A DNA stretch of 64,000 bases from Oceanicola sp. 502str15 (GCF_024105635.1 NZ_WYDQ01000001.1:558001-622000); one strand, 5' to 3'; numbered from the stretch's first letter, positions 46,997 through 55,692 are shown. Notes: generated by a model from the letters alone, not told the origin. Program-made: numbers and translations.

Positions 46997-48196
46997 TCAC
47001 TCGATCGAGAGAACCAACTCGCCATAGGTTTTGCCGCCGCTCGCGGCGTCGCGCTTGGCGGTCCAGAGCTCGGCAAATTCGGCGCTGTCGGGCGAGACGT
47101 CGATGCCCTTTTCCTCCGCCTCGGCCAGGGTCTCCTGCCAGAGCGCCACGCGGGCCTCGGCCAGCTCGACGAGGGCGTCCTGCCGGGCCTGATGCGCGTC
47201 GGTCCACACGCCCTTTTCCTTCAGGTAGCGGATCGCGCCAGCATGGATCGGCTGGAGCGCGCCGACGTTCAGGAAGCTTTCGAGGCTTGCCATCGACATC
47301 ATCTTGGCGTGGGTGAAGTCCTTCTCGAAGTCGCCATGGTGCTCGTCGAGCCACTTGGCGAGCTGGTAGACGAACTCCTCGTCGCCATCGGCCAGCACGT
47401 GGTTGGCCTGATAGGCGTGGTCCATGTAGAGCCCCTGGGAGCTGGGCACGCCGGAGGTGATCTCGGAGGGCACGTATCCGGGCTGTATCGCACGGTAGCG
47501 AGCGAAGGCTTCGGGGTCGTCCTCGCGTTTGGGCAGGGGCAGCCAGCGGATGCCCTGCGGGTTTGCCTCGGCCTCGTAGCTGGTGCCGGAAAGCGGCGAG
47601 GTGAAGGTCACGTCGGCGCGGCCCTCGACCGTGATCCGGGTGTTGGCGCCGTAGTTGCCCACTTCCACCAGCTCCACGTCATCGCGGGTCAGCCCGCGAT
47701 AGGCCAGAAGCGCATCGACGCCGGCCACGAGGAAGGAGGAGGACGGCGAGAAGGCGATGCGGGTGCCCGGGCCGATGTCGGCGAAGCTCTGGATATCGCT
47801 ATCGCCCCGCACCATGTAGCCCCAGGGCGTGATCATGTTCATCACCGCCACGCGGCTGTCGGCGGGGCCGCTGGTGGGGGTGGCATAGCCCTCGTTGGCG
47901 TCCATGATGTCGAAGTAGTCGCTGGCCTGAACCATGGCCACGAGCCCTTCACCGGTGTTCAGCCACTCGGCGCGGGCGTAGCCGTTGGGCGCGGGAAGCA
48001 CCCGTGCGCGGCTGGCGGTCTGAGCCGAGAACTCTGCGGTCCAGGCCACGGCGAGCGAGTGATTGGCGGTGCCCACAATCGGCGTGACCACCGAGAAGTA
48101 GTCGGGCCATGTGTAGTCCTGTGCGGTGGCACTTGCCGTGGTCAGCCCGATCGCAAGGGCGGCACCTGCCAGCAGGTTGGTTGCGCGTTTCAGCAT
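46997..48196 (-). CDS. TAXI family TRAP transporter solute-binding protein
   Basis: A 399-residue periplasmic receptor with a signal peptide (LKRATNLLAGAALAIGLTTASATA). The TAXI pattern is visible: IVGTANHSLAVAWTAEF, ADIGPGTRIAFSPSSSFLVAGVDALL, VEVGNYGANTRITVEGRADVTF. It delivers its ligand to the fused permease encoded downstream. ATG 48196 is preceded by AGGAG. The ligand is unknown. Confidence 0.9.
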   Translation of the reverse strand: MLKRATNLLAGAALAIGLTTASATAQDYTWPDYFSVVTPIVGTANHSLAVAWTAEFSAQTASRARVLPAPNGYARAEWLNTGEGLVAMVQASDYFDIMDANEGYATPTSGPADSRVAVMNMITPWGYMVRGDSDIQSFADIGPGTRIAFSPSSSFLVAGVDALLAYRGLTRDDVELVEVGNYGANTRITVEGRADVTFTSPLSGTSYEAEANPQGIRWLPLPKREDDPEAFARYRAIQPGYVPSEITSGVPSSQGLYMDHAYQANHVLADGDEEFVYQLAKWLDEHHGDFEKDFTHAKMMSMASLESFLNVGALQPIHAGAIRYLKEKGVWTDAHQARQDALVELAEARVALWQETLAEAEEKGIDVSPDSAEFAELWTAKRDAASGGKTYGELVLSIE

Positions 48197-48296
48197 CTCT
48201 TGGGTCTCCTCCTTGTTGTGCGGGGCTGTTCTGCCCCCTTTCATCCGGTTCTTCCGGCGCAGCACCCTCCCAGGCGCGCCGGTCCGGCACTCTCTG

Positions 48297-48737
48297 TCAG
48301 CCCGGCGGCTTGGTGATGGTCACGGTGCCGGCGTCGGCATCGACTTCGACGAGGTCGCCGGTTTCGATCAGCTCGAACGGGTCGCCGTCGAGCTCGGTCA
48401 CCGTGGGCACGCGGGTGACCACTGCGCCGAGCGCTATCTTGGTGGTCATCCGGGTGAAGATCATCGCCGCAGGGGCGGTGCCGTTGAGGCGGCACATGTG
48501 AAAATAGGCGGACCAGCCCGAGCTGCCCTTGGCGCCGGGAAAGACCAGCACCTTTCCGGCAAAGCTCTGCCCGTTCAACTCGTGGTGCAGCTCGATCACC
48601 GAGCCGTCGCGCTCGTTGATCCCGCCCCAGCCCGAAATAGTCTGCGTGGTCACCAGCGCCTCGGCGCGGGCCTTGCCGCCCACCACCTTGCGGCCCCGCA
48701 AAGTGATGACGCGCGGCTGCGCGGCGGCCTCGTTCAT
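48297..48737 (-). CDS. aconitase X small (swivel) subunit, DUF126 family
   Basis: A 146-residue protein with the conserved FPGAKGSSGWSAYFHMCRLNGTAPAAMIF segment of the DUF126/swivel domain and GRKVVGGKARAEALVTT near its start. It pairs with the large subunit encoded immediately upstream, whose stop codon overlaps its ATG (ATGA). Aconitase X members of known activity include cis-3-hydroxy-L-proline dehydratase and mevalonate-5-phosphate dehydratase, so a dehydratase is expected. Confidence 0.88.
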   Translation of the reverse strand: MNEAAAQPRVITLRGRKVVGGKARAEALVTTQTISGWGGINERDGSVIELHHELNGQSFAGKVLVFPGAKGSSGWSAYFHMCRLNGTAPAAMIFTRMTTKIALGAVVTRVPTVTELDGDPFELIETGDLVEVDADAGTVTITKPPG

Positions 48738-50008
48738 TGAACCACCCCCAGCCACTCGCCGGCCACGGCGCTGTCGACGCATTGCTGCACCGAGCCGAAC
48801 CAGCCCTGCACCTTGCCGATGGCCGGCAGGTAATGCGCCTGTTTGGCGCTGTCGGTCGCGATCACGCGGACGCCCTCGGGCATCCGCCGCGAGATCGAGG
48901 GGCAGGTATCGGACATCACCTCACCACCGGCGGCGCGGATGATGTCGGTATAGCCCGAGCGATCCGCGATTTGCCGGATGGCGCGGGGGGTATGCACCCA
49001 GAGCGCCGTGTCGGGGTGAATCTTCCGTCCCTCCAGCAGTTCGGCCACCAGCGACATCTGTTCGATGGAGTTGTGCGGGCAGCCCAGCATGACGAAATCG
49101 AGCTTGCGGTCGGTTGCGTTTTGCAGCCGTGCCCACGTGCGGCGCTTCTCGGCCTCGCCAAACACGATCGCCTCGGGCCGGGCCGCGCCGCCGAAGGCCG
49201 CATCCATTGTCGGGGCCTCGGGCGTGATCCCCGGCATGTGATACATCTCGACCCCGCCGGAAGATGCGGCCGCGGCGCCGAAGTGCTTGAGCTTCATCAG
49301 GTCTGGGAGGTGGGTCAGCCCTTCGAAGGCGGGCTTGTTCTCTTCCACCTCGAAACCGGTGAAATAGCCGAGCACGCCCCAGTTGGCCATGTCGTTCACC
49401 TCGGTCTCGACGCGGACCAGACGGTTGGCATGGCGGTTTTCGGCGCGGTGCAGGCCCCAGTAGGGGATGCGCCCGGTCAGCCCGGCGGCGCCGGTGCTTT
49501 CCTTGCCCTCGACGTTGGTGCGCGCACCCAGTACGGAGTTGCAGTAGATCACCGCCGAGCTTTCCATCCAGGCGCAATGCTCGCCCTGCACCGGCACGTT
49601 GCCGACCTGATAGGGGGTGCAGGTGCACATCATGTTCACGCCGCGCTTGCCGAGGTACTTCTCTCCGGCCCTCTGCATCTCGACCAGCGCCGGATCGGCG
49701 CCCTGAAGCTCGTGATTGTCGAGGTCGATCCCGGTGATGAGCTGGCAGGTGGGGACGGCCATGCGCGGCACGTCCACCACCTCGTCACTGTCGAGGTTCA
49801 GCTCGGAGAACACCCGGTCGAACCCCTCTTCGGCGAGGCTGCGCACCGAGGGGGTGGAGGCGTTGTAGGCCCCCGCGACGTTGCGCGTTTCCACCAGCCG
49901 TTCAGCGCCGAGCGCTTCGCCATAGCGGATCAGAAGGTCCATCGAACGGGCCACGGCAGGGCCTTTGGCCCCGTCGCGCATGGCTTTTTCGGTGTCGGTT
50001 AGCTGCAT
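48734..50008 (-). CDS. aconitase X large (catalytic) subunit, DUF521 family
   Basis: A 424-residue protein. Aconitase X hallmarks are CTCTPYQVGNVPVQGEHCAW, then ESSAVIYCNSVLGARTN and, later, conserved cysteines in MLGCPHNSIEQM and SDTCPSISRRMP, which are candidate metal/Fe-S ligands. It acts with the small subunit as a dehydratase. In bacteria, related two-subunit forms dehydrate cis-3-hydroxy-L-proline; that is a possible substrate here but not proven. A large hairpin lies between it and the upstream dctP. Stop and start overlap with the small subunit. Confidence 0.9.
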   Translation of the reverse strand: MQLTDTEKAMRDGAKGPAVARSMDLLIRYGEALGAERLVETRNVAGAYNASTPSVRSLAEEGFDRVFSELNLDSDEVVDVPRMAVPTCQLITGIDLDNHELQGADPALVEMQRAGEKYLGKRGVNMMCTCTPYQVGNVPVQGEHCAWMESSAVIYCNSVLGARTNVEGKESTGAAGLTGRIPYWGLHRAENRHANRLVRVETEVNDMANWGVLGYFTGFEVEENKPAFEGLTHLPDLMKLKHFGAAAASSGGVEMYHMPGITPEAPTMDAAFGGAARPEAIVFGEAEKRRTWARLQNATDRKLDFVMLGCPHNSIEQMSLVAELLEGRKIHPDTALWVHTPRAIRQIADRSGYTDIIRAAGGEVMSDTCPSISRRMPEGVRVIATDSAKQAHYLPAIGKVQGWFGSVQQCVDSAVAGEWLGVVQ

Positions 50009-50051
50009 CTCTCCTCCCCAGGAATGCTGGCTGTTCGATCAGGCTACCTCC

Positions 50052-50114
50052 GGCAATCTTTCTTGATAGCAGAGAAAAATGACTATCAGTTTTCTCGTTT
50101 CAAGAAAGATTGCC
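50052..50114 (-). promoter_or_regulatory. large nested hairpin between dctP and aconitase X genes
   Basis: On the minus strand, perfect 15-bp outer arms GGCAATCTTTCTTGA / TCAAGAAAGATTGCC (50114-50100 and 50066-50052) enclose a second stem GAGAAAA / TTTTCTC (50096-50090 and 50079-50073) with an 11-base loop. TGATAG / CTATCA offers a competing fold. It starts 12 bases past the dctP stop, and GGAGG follows instead of a T-tract. Likely an mRNA stabiliser/processing element or attenuator that lets dctP be expressed above the downstream genes; alternatively an operator. Confidence 0.75.
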
Positions 50115-50126
50115 CCGCTCCCGGCG

Positions 50127-51227
50127 TCACTTCAGCTTGCTATAGACCTCGTCGTAAAGCGCCTGTGCAAAGGCCTCTCTGTCGCGGCCCGTATTGGCGA
50201 CGATTGCCTCCCACTTGGAGAGAGCAGTCTTGAAGGCCTCGACCTGCTCGGCATAGTTCTCGACCCCGATGTCCGCGGCGTAGGCGGCGATCAGTTCCTC
50301 GTCCACGGCGGAAGGGGCGAGGGCGGAAACCAGCGTTTCGTCTCCCTTGTGGAAGGTCACGCCCTGCGCCGCGGCCTTCTCGCGCGAATCCTGTACCAGG
50401 GCTTCCTGACCGATCATCATGTCGGCCACCGCATAGGAGATTTCGCGCAGCATGAGGGCGCGGTGCTCATCCGAGAGCTCGGCCCAGGTCTCGGTGCTGA
50501 AGGCCATGAGGGACATGCCCCGCACGGTGCCCAGGGGCGCCTCGGTGACGTCGGTGACAATTCCCTGCAGCCCGTAGGACGAATACCAGTCCATCGACGC
50601 GAGCACGCAGTCGAGTTGATTGCGCTGCAATCCCTCGGCCATCTCGGGAGAGGGAATGTTGGAGGGCACCGCGGAAAGCCGTTCGAGGCGCGGCCCCATG
50701 ATGCCGGTGGTCTTCACGCGCAGCCCGTCGAGATCGGCCAGCGAGCTTACCGGGGTGGTGCATTGCAGCACAAAGGGCGTGGTGGAGTAGGCGCCGAGAA
50801 TCCGTGCCCCGGCCTCGGCGTATTCTTCCACGCACTCCGGGCAGTTGAGCAGCATGGCCTCGCTGACCGCGCCCGCGATAGCGAAGGGGTCGGTGCCGTA
50901 GACGGCCATGTTTGCGTAGTTCACCACCGAGGGAATGTCGGAAGGATACCAATGCGGCACGACCATGCCGCCGTCGGCCACGCCATCATCTATGCCTTCG
51001 AGGATCGCACGGGCGCCGAGCAGCTGGCCCAGCGGAAAGGTGGTGAAGTTCAGTTCGCCATCCGTTGCTTCACGGAGACGCTCGAACATGGGCTCCAGCG
51101 ACACGCTCAACGAGGGGTGTTGCGTGCCGACAAAGGCCGCGTAGCGAAGGTCGCGGGCCGTGGCGGCCGTGACCGACACAGCCAGCGTCAGCGTTGTTGC
51201 GAGGGCAGTTCTTGATGTGAAACGCAT
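50127..51227 (-). CDS. DctP-type TRAP transporter substrate-binding protein
   Basis: A 366-residue periplasmic receptor with signal peptide (MRFTSRTALATTLTLAVSVTAATA). The DctP pattern is seen: FTTFPLGQLLGARAILEGIDDGVADGGMV, then LDGLRVKTTGIMGPRLE and LQRNQLDCVLASMDWY. It delivers its ligand to the DctQM permease encoded upstream in the same operon. It is a different receptor type from the TAXI protein of the same operon. Confidence 0.9.
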   Translation of the reverse strand: MRFTSRTALATTLTLAVSVTAATARDLRYAAFVGTQHPSLSVSLEPMFERLREATDGELNFTTFPLGQLLGARAILEGIDDGVADGGMVVPHWYPSDIPSVVNYANMAVYGTDPFAIAGAVSEAMLLNCPECVEEYAEAGARILGAYSTTPFVLQCTTPVSSLADLDGLRVKTTGIMGPRLERLSAVPSNIPSPEMAEGLQRNQLDCVLASMDWYSSYGLQGIVTDVTEAPLGTVRGMSLMAFSTETWAELSDEHRALMLREISYAVADMMIGQEALVQDSREKAAAQGVTFHKGDETLVSALAPSAVDEELIAAYAADIGVENYAEQVEAFKTALSKWEAIVANTGRDREAFAQALYDEVYSKLK

Positions 51228-51248
51228 GGTCTCCTCCCTTGAGATGCG

Positions 51249-52559
51249 TCAGAGACCCAGCCTGTTGGCCAGGACGAGTGAAATTTCCGGAAAGCCGATG
51301 AGCAGGGCCATGATGATGACCTCGCAGGCCAAAAACCACGTGACCCCGCGGAAGATGTCGCCGAGGGGAACGTCGCCGCCGAGGGCGCTCTTCACGACGT
51401 AGACGTTGAGCCCGACCGGCGGGGTGAGCAGGCCAATCTCGATGTATTTGACCACGATCACGCCGAGCCAGATCAGGTCGGCGTCCACGGCCTTGAAGAC
51501 CGGCAGGATGATCGGGAGGCTGATGAGCATGACGCCGAGCGGGTCCAGGAACATGCCGAGCACGAGAAACAGCAGCGAGGCGGCGAGCACCAGCAGCAGG
51601 TAGTTGTCGGCAAAGCCGGAGAAGCTTCGGGCGAGCGTGGTCGAGATGCCCGTGAGGGCCAGAAACTTGGTAAAGATGATCGCGCCCATCGCGACAAAGA
51701 AGATGCGTGCGGTGCTGCCCAGCGTCTCGATCAGCGCGCCGCACACGAGATCCCAGGAGAACCCGCCGGCGAGCAGGGCCGCGAAGAGCGAGAGCAGCAC
51801 GCCCAGTGCGGCGGCCTCGGTTGCCGTGACGATGCCGCCGTAGATGCCGCCGAGTACACCGAAGAAGATAAGGGGCAGGGGCCAGACCGGAGCGAGGCTG
51901 GCGAATTTCTCCCGCAGGCTGGCGCGTGCCACCATCCCGGGGGCCAGTGTCGGGTCGCGGTGGCTGCGCAGCATGATCATCGCAACGTAGACGGCCAGCG
52001 TCAGCAGCCCGGGCAGGATGCCTGCCACCAGCATCTTGGCAATCGAGACCTCCGCGAAGATGGCATAGAGGATCATGAGGATGCTGGGCGGAATGAGCGC
52101 CCCGAGCGTGCCGGCGCTGGCAACGCAGCCCGTGGCGAGCTTGCGGTCGTATCCGGCGCGGAGCATCTCGGGCACCGCCAATCGTGCCATGGCCGCAGAG
52201 GTGGCCATGCTGGAGCCGGACATCGCCGCAAAGCCCGCCGAGGCGACATTGGTTGCCACCGCAAGGCCGCCGGGGAGCCTTCCCATCCAGATCCGTGCCG
52301 CAGTGTAGATATGCCCTGCCAAGCCGGACCGCTGGATGACGCTTCCCATGAGCAGAAAGAGCGGAATGGCCGAGAGCGACCAGCTTGCGGTGAACTCGAA
52401 GGGCGTCGACTCAAGGATCCCGACCATCGGCCGATAGCCGATCTGCAGGTAGATCCCGACGGCGCCGACCAGGCCGAGGGCCACGCCAACCGGAAATTGC
52501 AGCGCGACGAGGAGCAAAACGACGCCAAAGCCCGCCAAGCCGATCCAGAGGCCCTCCAT
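51249..52559 (-). CDS. TRAP transporter large permease subunit DctM
   Basis: A 436-residue protein with about 12 transmembrane segments: ASWSLSAIPLFLLMGSVIQRSGL, ASAGFAAMSGSSMATSAAMARLAVPEM, SAGTLGALIPPSILMILYAI, PPVGLNVYVVKSALG. It is the ion-coupled translocation subunit. ATG 52559 follows the dctQ stop by one base. Partners are dctQ and dctP on the same strand. Confidence 0.94.
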   Translation of the reverse strand: MEGLWIGLAGFGVVLLLVALQFPVGVALGLVGAVGIYLQIGYRPMVGILESTPFEFTASWSLSAIPLFLLMGSVIQRSGLAGHIYTAARIWMGRLPGGLAVATNVASAGFAAMSGSSMATSAAMARLAVPEMLRAGYDRKLATGCVASAGTLGALIPPSILMILYAIFAEVSIAKMLVAGILPGLLTLAVYVAMIMLRSHRDPTLAPGMVARASLREKFASLAPVWPLPLIFFGVLGGIYGGIVTATEAAALGVLLSLFAALLAGGFSWDLVCGALIETLGSTARIFFVAMGAIIFTKFLALTGISTTLARSFSGFADNYLLLVLAASLLFLVLGMFLDPLGVMLISLPIILPVFKAVDADLIWLGVIVVKYIEIGLLTPPVGLNVYVVKSALGGDVPLGDIFRGVTWFLACEVIIMALLIGFPEISLVLANRLGL

Positions 52560-52560
52560 C

Positions 52561-53067
52561 TCAGTCTCCCTCGCCAGCAGGGGCAGGGGTGAGGGCAGCT
52601 CTGTTGGTGAGGCACCGCAGCGCATAGCGCAGGGTCAGCACCGCGAAGGAGAGAACGATTGCCCAGCGGCCCGGCCAGACGAGGAAGTAGCCAGTCGAGG
52701 TTTCCCAGATCTCGCCATCCATCGTCTTGTCCCAGGCCTGAAGCGTAGAAAGCCAGGTCAGGAAGCCGAGGCAGAGCGCGGTGATGCCATCGAAGGCACG
52801 CAGCATGGCCACGCGGACGCCAGCCGGAAGCATGGAGGTGAAGGCATCAACGCTGATATGTCCCTCGTGGCCCTCAGCCCAGGGCAGGGCGCAGAAGACC
52901 AGCGCAACCATGTACCACGCCGACACGTAGGTGATGGTCTGGAGCTGCACGCTGACGCCCGACAGCCGCAGGATCACCTCCAACGACACATGCCCGAGCA
53001 TCATCACCAGCATGACGGCGGCAATGACCATCAACGCGGTGTCGAGAAGGTTGATGACTTTCAGCAT
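52561..53067 (-). CDS. TRAP transporter small permease subunit DctQ
   Basis: A 168-residue protein with four transmembrane helices (LLDTALMVIAAVMLVMMLGHV, TYVSAWYMVALVFCALPW, FDGITALCLGFLTWL, WPGRWAIVLSFAVLTLRYAL). It is the first gene of the long minus-strand operon. ATG 53067 (GGGGGAG upstream) was chosen over the ATG 18 bases upstream. Partners are dctM and dctP. Confidence 0.9.
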   Translation of the reverse strand: MLKVINLLDTALMVIAAVMLVMMLGHVSLEVILRLSGVSVQLQTITYVSAWYMVALVFCALPWAEGHEGHISVDAFTSMLPAGVRVAMLRAFDGITALCLGFLTWLSTLQAWDKTMDGEIWETSTGYFLVWPGRWAIVLSFAVLTLRYALRCLTNRAALTPAPAGEGD

Positions 53068-53142
53068 GAAGCTCCCCCGAGACACGGCCGACAGCCTCCG
53101 CAGTGAAGGGAAAGCCCCCGCCGGGCAGGAATTTGCTTTCCG

Positions 53143-53174
53143 TAATAATTATTATCATAAGTTGATGAGATCAA
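53143..53174 (-). promoter_or_regulatory. predicted promoter and AT-rich operator of the dctQ operon
   Basis: Minus strand -35 TTGATC (53174-53169), 17-bp spacer, -10 TAATTA (53151-53146), the -10 lying inside the perfect palindrome TAATAATTATTA (53143-53154). It sits about 80 bases before the dctQ start and 83 bases before the divergent MarR start. The same layout recurs at 55227-55256. Confidence 0.6.
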
Positions 53175-53236
53175 GCCGCTCATGATACAGGAGAGGTCCG
53201 GTAAGGTGGCTTGCAGGCTTTTTGGCGAGGCGGACG

Positions 53237-53773
53237 GTGAACACGACAGATTCCAAGGGAACCGAGATCGAAGGTGCTGCGGGTGGTCCGGAGGATTGGG
53301 TTCCGGCCACCGGTTTGGCAGAGGCGCTGCCGGTGCGGCTGCTGCGCGCCCGCGAGGCGATCATGCAGCTCTATCGGCCGCTGTTTCGCGACGCCAACAT
53401 CTCGGAGCGCCAGTGGCGTGTCCTTCGCAACCTGTTCGACGAGCCGTTCCTTGAACCCTCCGAACTTGCGCTGCGCTCTTTCATGCAGCCGCCGAATGTC
53501 AGCCGGGTGCTGAACGAGTTGACCAAGCTGGGCCTCGTGACGCGCACGGCTTCGGGCACCGACCAGCGGCGCGCGCAGGTATCGCTCACGCCCGAGGGGA
53601 AGGCGGCGACGACGCGCGTGGGCAAGCTGATCGAGGCCCGGACGGCCGAGCTTCAGGCAACGCCCGAAGCCGAGCTTCTGCCCGAGTTGGGGCAGGTCCT
53701 CGAAGTGCTGATCGACCTGCCGGTGAAACACCCCCATCTGACCCGCTCCCCGGTTCAACCGCCCGGACCGTAG
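53237..53773 (+). CDS. MarR family transcriptional regulator (HpaR-like)
   Basis: A 178-residue winged-helix regulator: PVRLLRAREAIMQLYRPLFR, SERQWRVLRNLFDEPFLEPSELALRS, MQPPNVSRVLNELTKLGLVTRTASGTDQRRAQVSLTPEG. It is most like HpaR-type MarR proteins that regulate aromatic-acid catabolism, but the effector is unknown. GTG 53237 was chosen because GAGG precedes it; TTG 53222 is an in-frame alternative. It is divergent to dctQ and its 3' end overlaps the convergent FAD oxidoreductase by 19 bases. Confidence 0.85.
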   Translation: MNTTDSKGTEIEGAAGGPEDWVPATGLAEALPVRLLRAREAIMQLYRPLFRDANISERQWRVLRNLFDEPFLEPSELALRSFMQPPNVSRVLNELTKLGLVTRTASGTDQRRAQVSLTPEGKAATTRVGKLIEARTAELQATPEAELLPELGQVLEVLIDLPVKHPHLTRSPVQPPGP

Positions 53774-55194
53774 GGCACCGTCCACTCCAGCTCCTTGGGG
53801 CCGATCCCCTTCTCGATGCATTGGGCGGCCGCAAAGCCCGCGATCTCGCCGGTGAGGGTGGACCACGGGAAATTGCGCATGACCATGAAGATCGTCTCGT
53901 AGGTGAAGGAGAGCGAGGCCCCCGAGAGCAGCAGGTTTCCGACCTTCTTGGGCAGGAAGCTCCGGTAGGGCACCGTGAAGGTGTAGCGCGCGAATTCGTC
54001 CCAGTAGAAGGGCTTCACCATCGGTTCGGTGACGGCATCGCGGAAGACCCGGCCCGCGCGGGCATCTTCGAGCGAGAACATATGCTCGCCGATGGGGTGC
54101 CTCCCGTCGCGCACCCCGACATAGCGGCCCACGTTGCCGATGGTGGCCCGCTCGAAACCGGGCACGTATTTTTTGAGGAAGCGGGCTTCGGCATCGACGT
54201 AACCTCTCAGCAGCCGCATGGCGAAGGAGTTGTCTTCGCCGCTTTCGTCCATGTGCAGCCCGAGCTCATAGGGCACGTTCTGCCACAGGCAGTATGTGCC
54301 GGGCGCCGCCATCGGGCTCATGTCGAGGGTGGGGTGGCCGATGTACATGCTGGCGTAGACGTTCTTGCCCTTCATGGCGGGGCGATAGAGGCCTTCGGGT
54401 ATGTCGCCCGCAGCGCGCGCTTCGGCGATCGCTTTTTCGAGGAGGGGGTCTTTTGCCTGCTCCTGGTGGCGGATCAGGGCGGGCAGGTCGACGCCGTGCA
54501 TGGTCCAGAGCAGACCGCCCGGCACTGGCCGCGCCACCCCGTCCCAGTCGGCGCCTTCCGGCTGGCCACCGCCGCCCGACACGTATGGAACGCCGGCGGA
54601 CGCTGCGAGCATCCCCGTGCCGGACCCGTCGATGAAGATGCGCCCGGAGATCGCGAAGCGGCCGCTGTTGTTTTCGACGATGATGGCGCTGATCGCGGCA
54701 TCGCCCGGGCCGCCCTCGACGATGCAGGCGACATAGCGGGTGTCGTAGAGTGCCGTGACTCCGGCCTCGTGAAGCATCTGCGCCATGACGCTTCCGGAGC
54801 CTTCGGCGTTGAAGGACAGGCGGATGAAGTCGTCGCCCGGCTCCTTGCGCCGCTCATAGTGCGAAAGGGGGTTGCCGGCCCAGTCGGCATGGGTCGAGGC
54901 ATCGGCACGGTAGATGTAGCCGTGGTCCGCGAAACGGTCCATCAGCTCGGAGTGGATGCCGCCGATGCCTTCGGCGGCGTGCCCCTGGAGCCCTGAGGTG
55001 TGAACCCCTCCCGGCATGTCGAGCTTTTCGACCACCACCACCTTCGCACCCATCCGCGCCGCCTTGAGCGCCGCCGCGAAGCCTGCGGGACCGGCGCCGA
55101 CGACGACGATGTCGGCCTGATAGGCCAGGCCCAGATCCGTTGCGGGCACGCTGATGGTTTGGCTCGTCTGCTGCGAGTTCTGACTGTTGGTCAC
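53755..55194 (-). CDS. FAD-dependent oxidoreductase of the FAD_oxidored (PF12831) type, copy 2
   Basis: A 479-residue flavoprotein. GAGPAG is at 33-38 in DIVVVGAGPAGFAAALKAARMGAKVVVVE, followed by LDMPGGVHTSGLQGH; later IDGSGTGMLAASAGVP and NLLLSGASLSFTYE. Same family as the protein at 43538-44854, but clearly diverged. The GTG start at 55194 is preceded by GGGGAGG. Its own promoter (55227-55256) matches that of the dctQ operon. The reaction is unknown. Confidence 0.85.
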   Translation of the reverse strand: MTNSQNSQQTSQTISVPATDLGLAYQADIVVVGAGPAGFAAALKAARMGAKVVVVEKLDMPGGVHTSGLQGHAAEGIGGIHSELMDRFADHGYIYRADASTHADWAGNPLSHYERRKEPGDDFIRLSFNAEGSGSVMAQMLHEAGVTALYDTRYVACIVEGGPGDAAISAIIVENNSGRFAISGRIFIDGSGTGMLAASAGVPYVSGGGGQPEGADWDGVARPVPGGLLWTMHGVDLPALIRHQEQAKDPLLEKAIAEARAAGDIPEGLYRPAMKGKNVYASMYIGHPTLDMSPMAAPGTYCLWQNVPYELGLHMDESGEDNSFAMRLLRGYVDAEARFLKKYVPGFERATIGNVGRYVGVRDGRHPIGEHMFSLEDARAGRVFRDAVTEPMVKPFYWDEFARYTFTVPYRSFLPKKVGNLLLSGASLSFTYETIFMVMRNFPWSTLTGEIAGFAAAQCIEKGIGPKELEWTVPYGPGG

Positions 55195-55226
55195 GGTGGC
55201 CTCCCCTCTGCAATTTACTTACCTTG

Positions 55227-55256
55227 ATAATTATTTAGGAAACTATTGCGAGTCAA
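55227..55256 (-). promoter_or_regulatory. predicted promoter and AT-rich operator of the second FAD oxidoreductase
   Basis: Minus strand -35 TTGACT (55256-55251), 17-bp spacer, -10 TAATTA (55233-55228) inside ATAATTAT. It is the same architecture and core as the dctQ promoter, so it is probably controlled by the same MarR protein. Confidence 0.6.
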
Positions 55257-55527
55257 CAGGAGGTTTCTGCGGGACGGGGCGGGGTCGGGAGGATTCGGGA
55301 GCGGCGGGGTGGATTGCAAAAATGTGGGGAGCGGGACCACAACATGTAGTATTGGGGCGCCGCCCAAAATTTGGGCAAAGGGGCCGAAAGGAGGTGGGCG
55401 GGGGCTTGCCACTGTGCCCTGTTTGCACACCCCTCGAGCGGACGCCCGGGGCGGGATCTTTGGGGGCGGGCCTGTGGAGAAGGGCGGGGTTCCACTAGGG
55501 TCAGCCTTGGCGCGGCATTGCAAAAAA

Positions 55528-55572
55528 CCACCATATTTCGTATGGGTTGGCCGAAAGCCCTACATCTGGTGG
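55528..55572. promoter_or_regulatory. pair of NrdR-like boxes, distal
   Basis: CCACCATATTTCGTAT (55528-55543) and GCCCTACATCTGGTGG (55557-55572, reverse complement CCACCAGATGTAGGGC) resemble the NrdR consensus ACACWATATATWGTGT; centres are 29 bp apart. They overlap a TTGCAA-N17-TATGGG promoter-like element. A further single similar site is CCACAACATGTAGTAT at 55337-55352. Confidence 0.45.
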
Positions 55573-55692
55573 TGGGCGCTCTCCCGCTGTGAGTGAATCA
55601 CGGGGCCGTGAGGCGGTTCAGTGCCGCCGCGATCCGTCAACAAAAAAGAATGGCATTCGGTGCAGATTTTAGCGTTGACGCTGCACCCCCCA

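Noticed and set aside
55215..55523. Short open frames in the G-rich leader before nrdJ
   Set aside because: Pro/Ala/Gly-rich, no ribosome-binding site, no conserved motif, overlapping each other in several frames.
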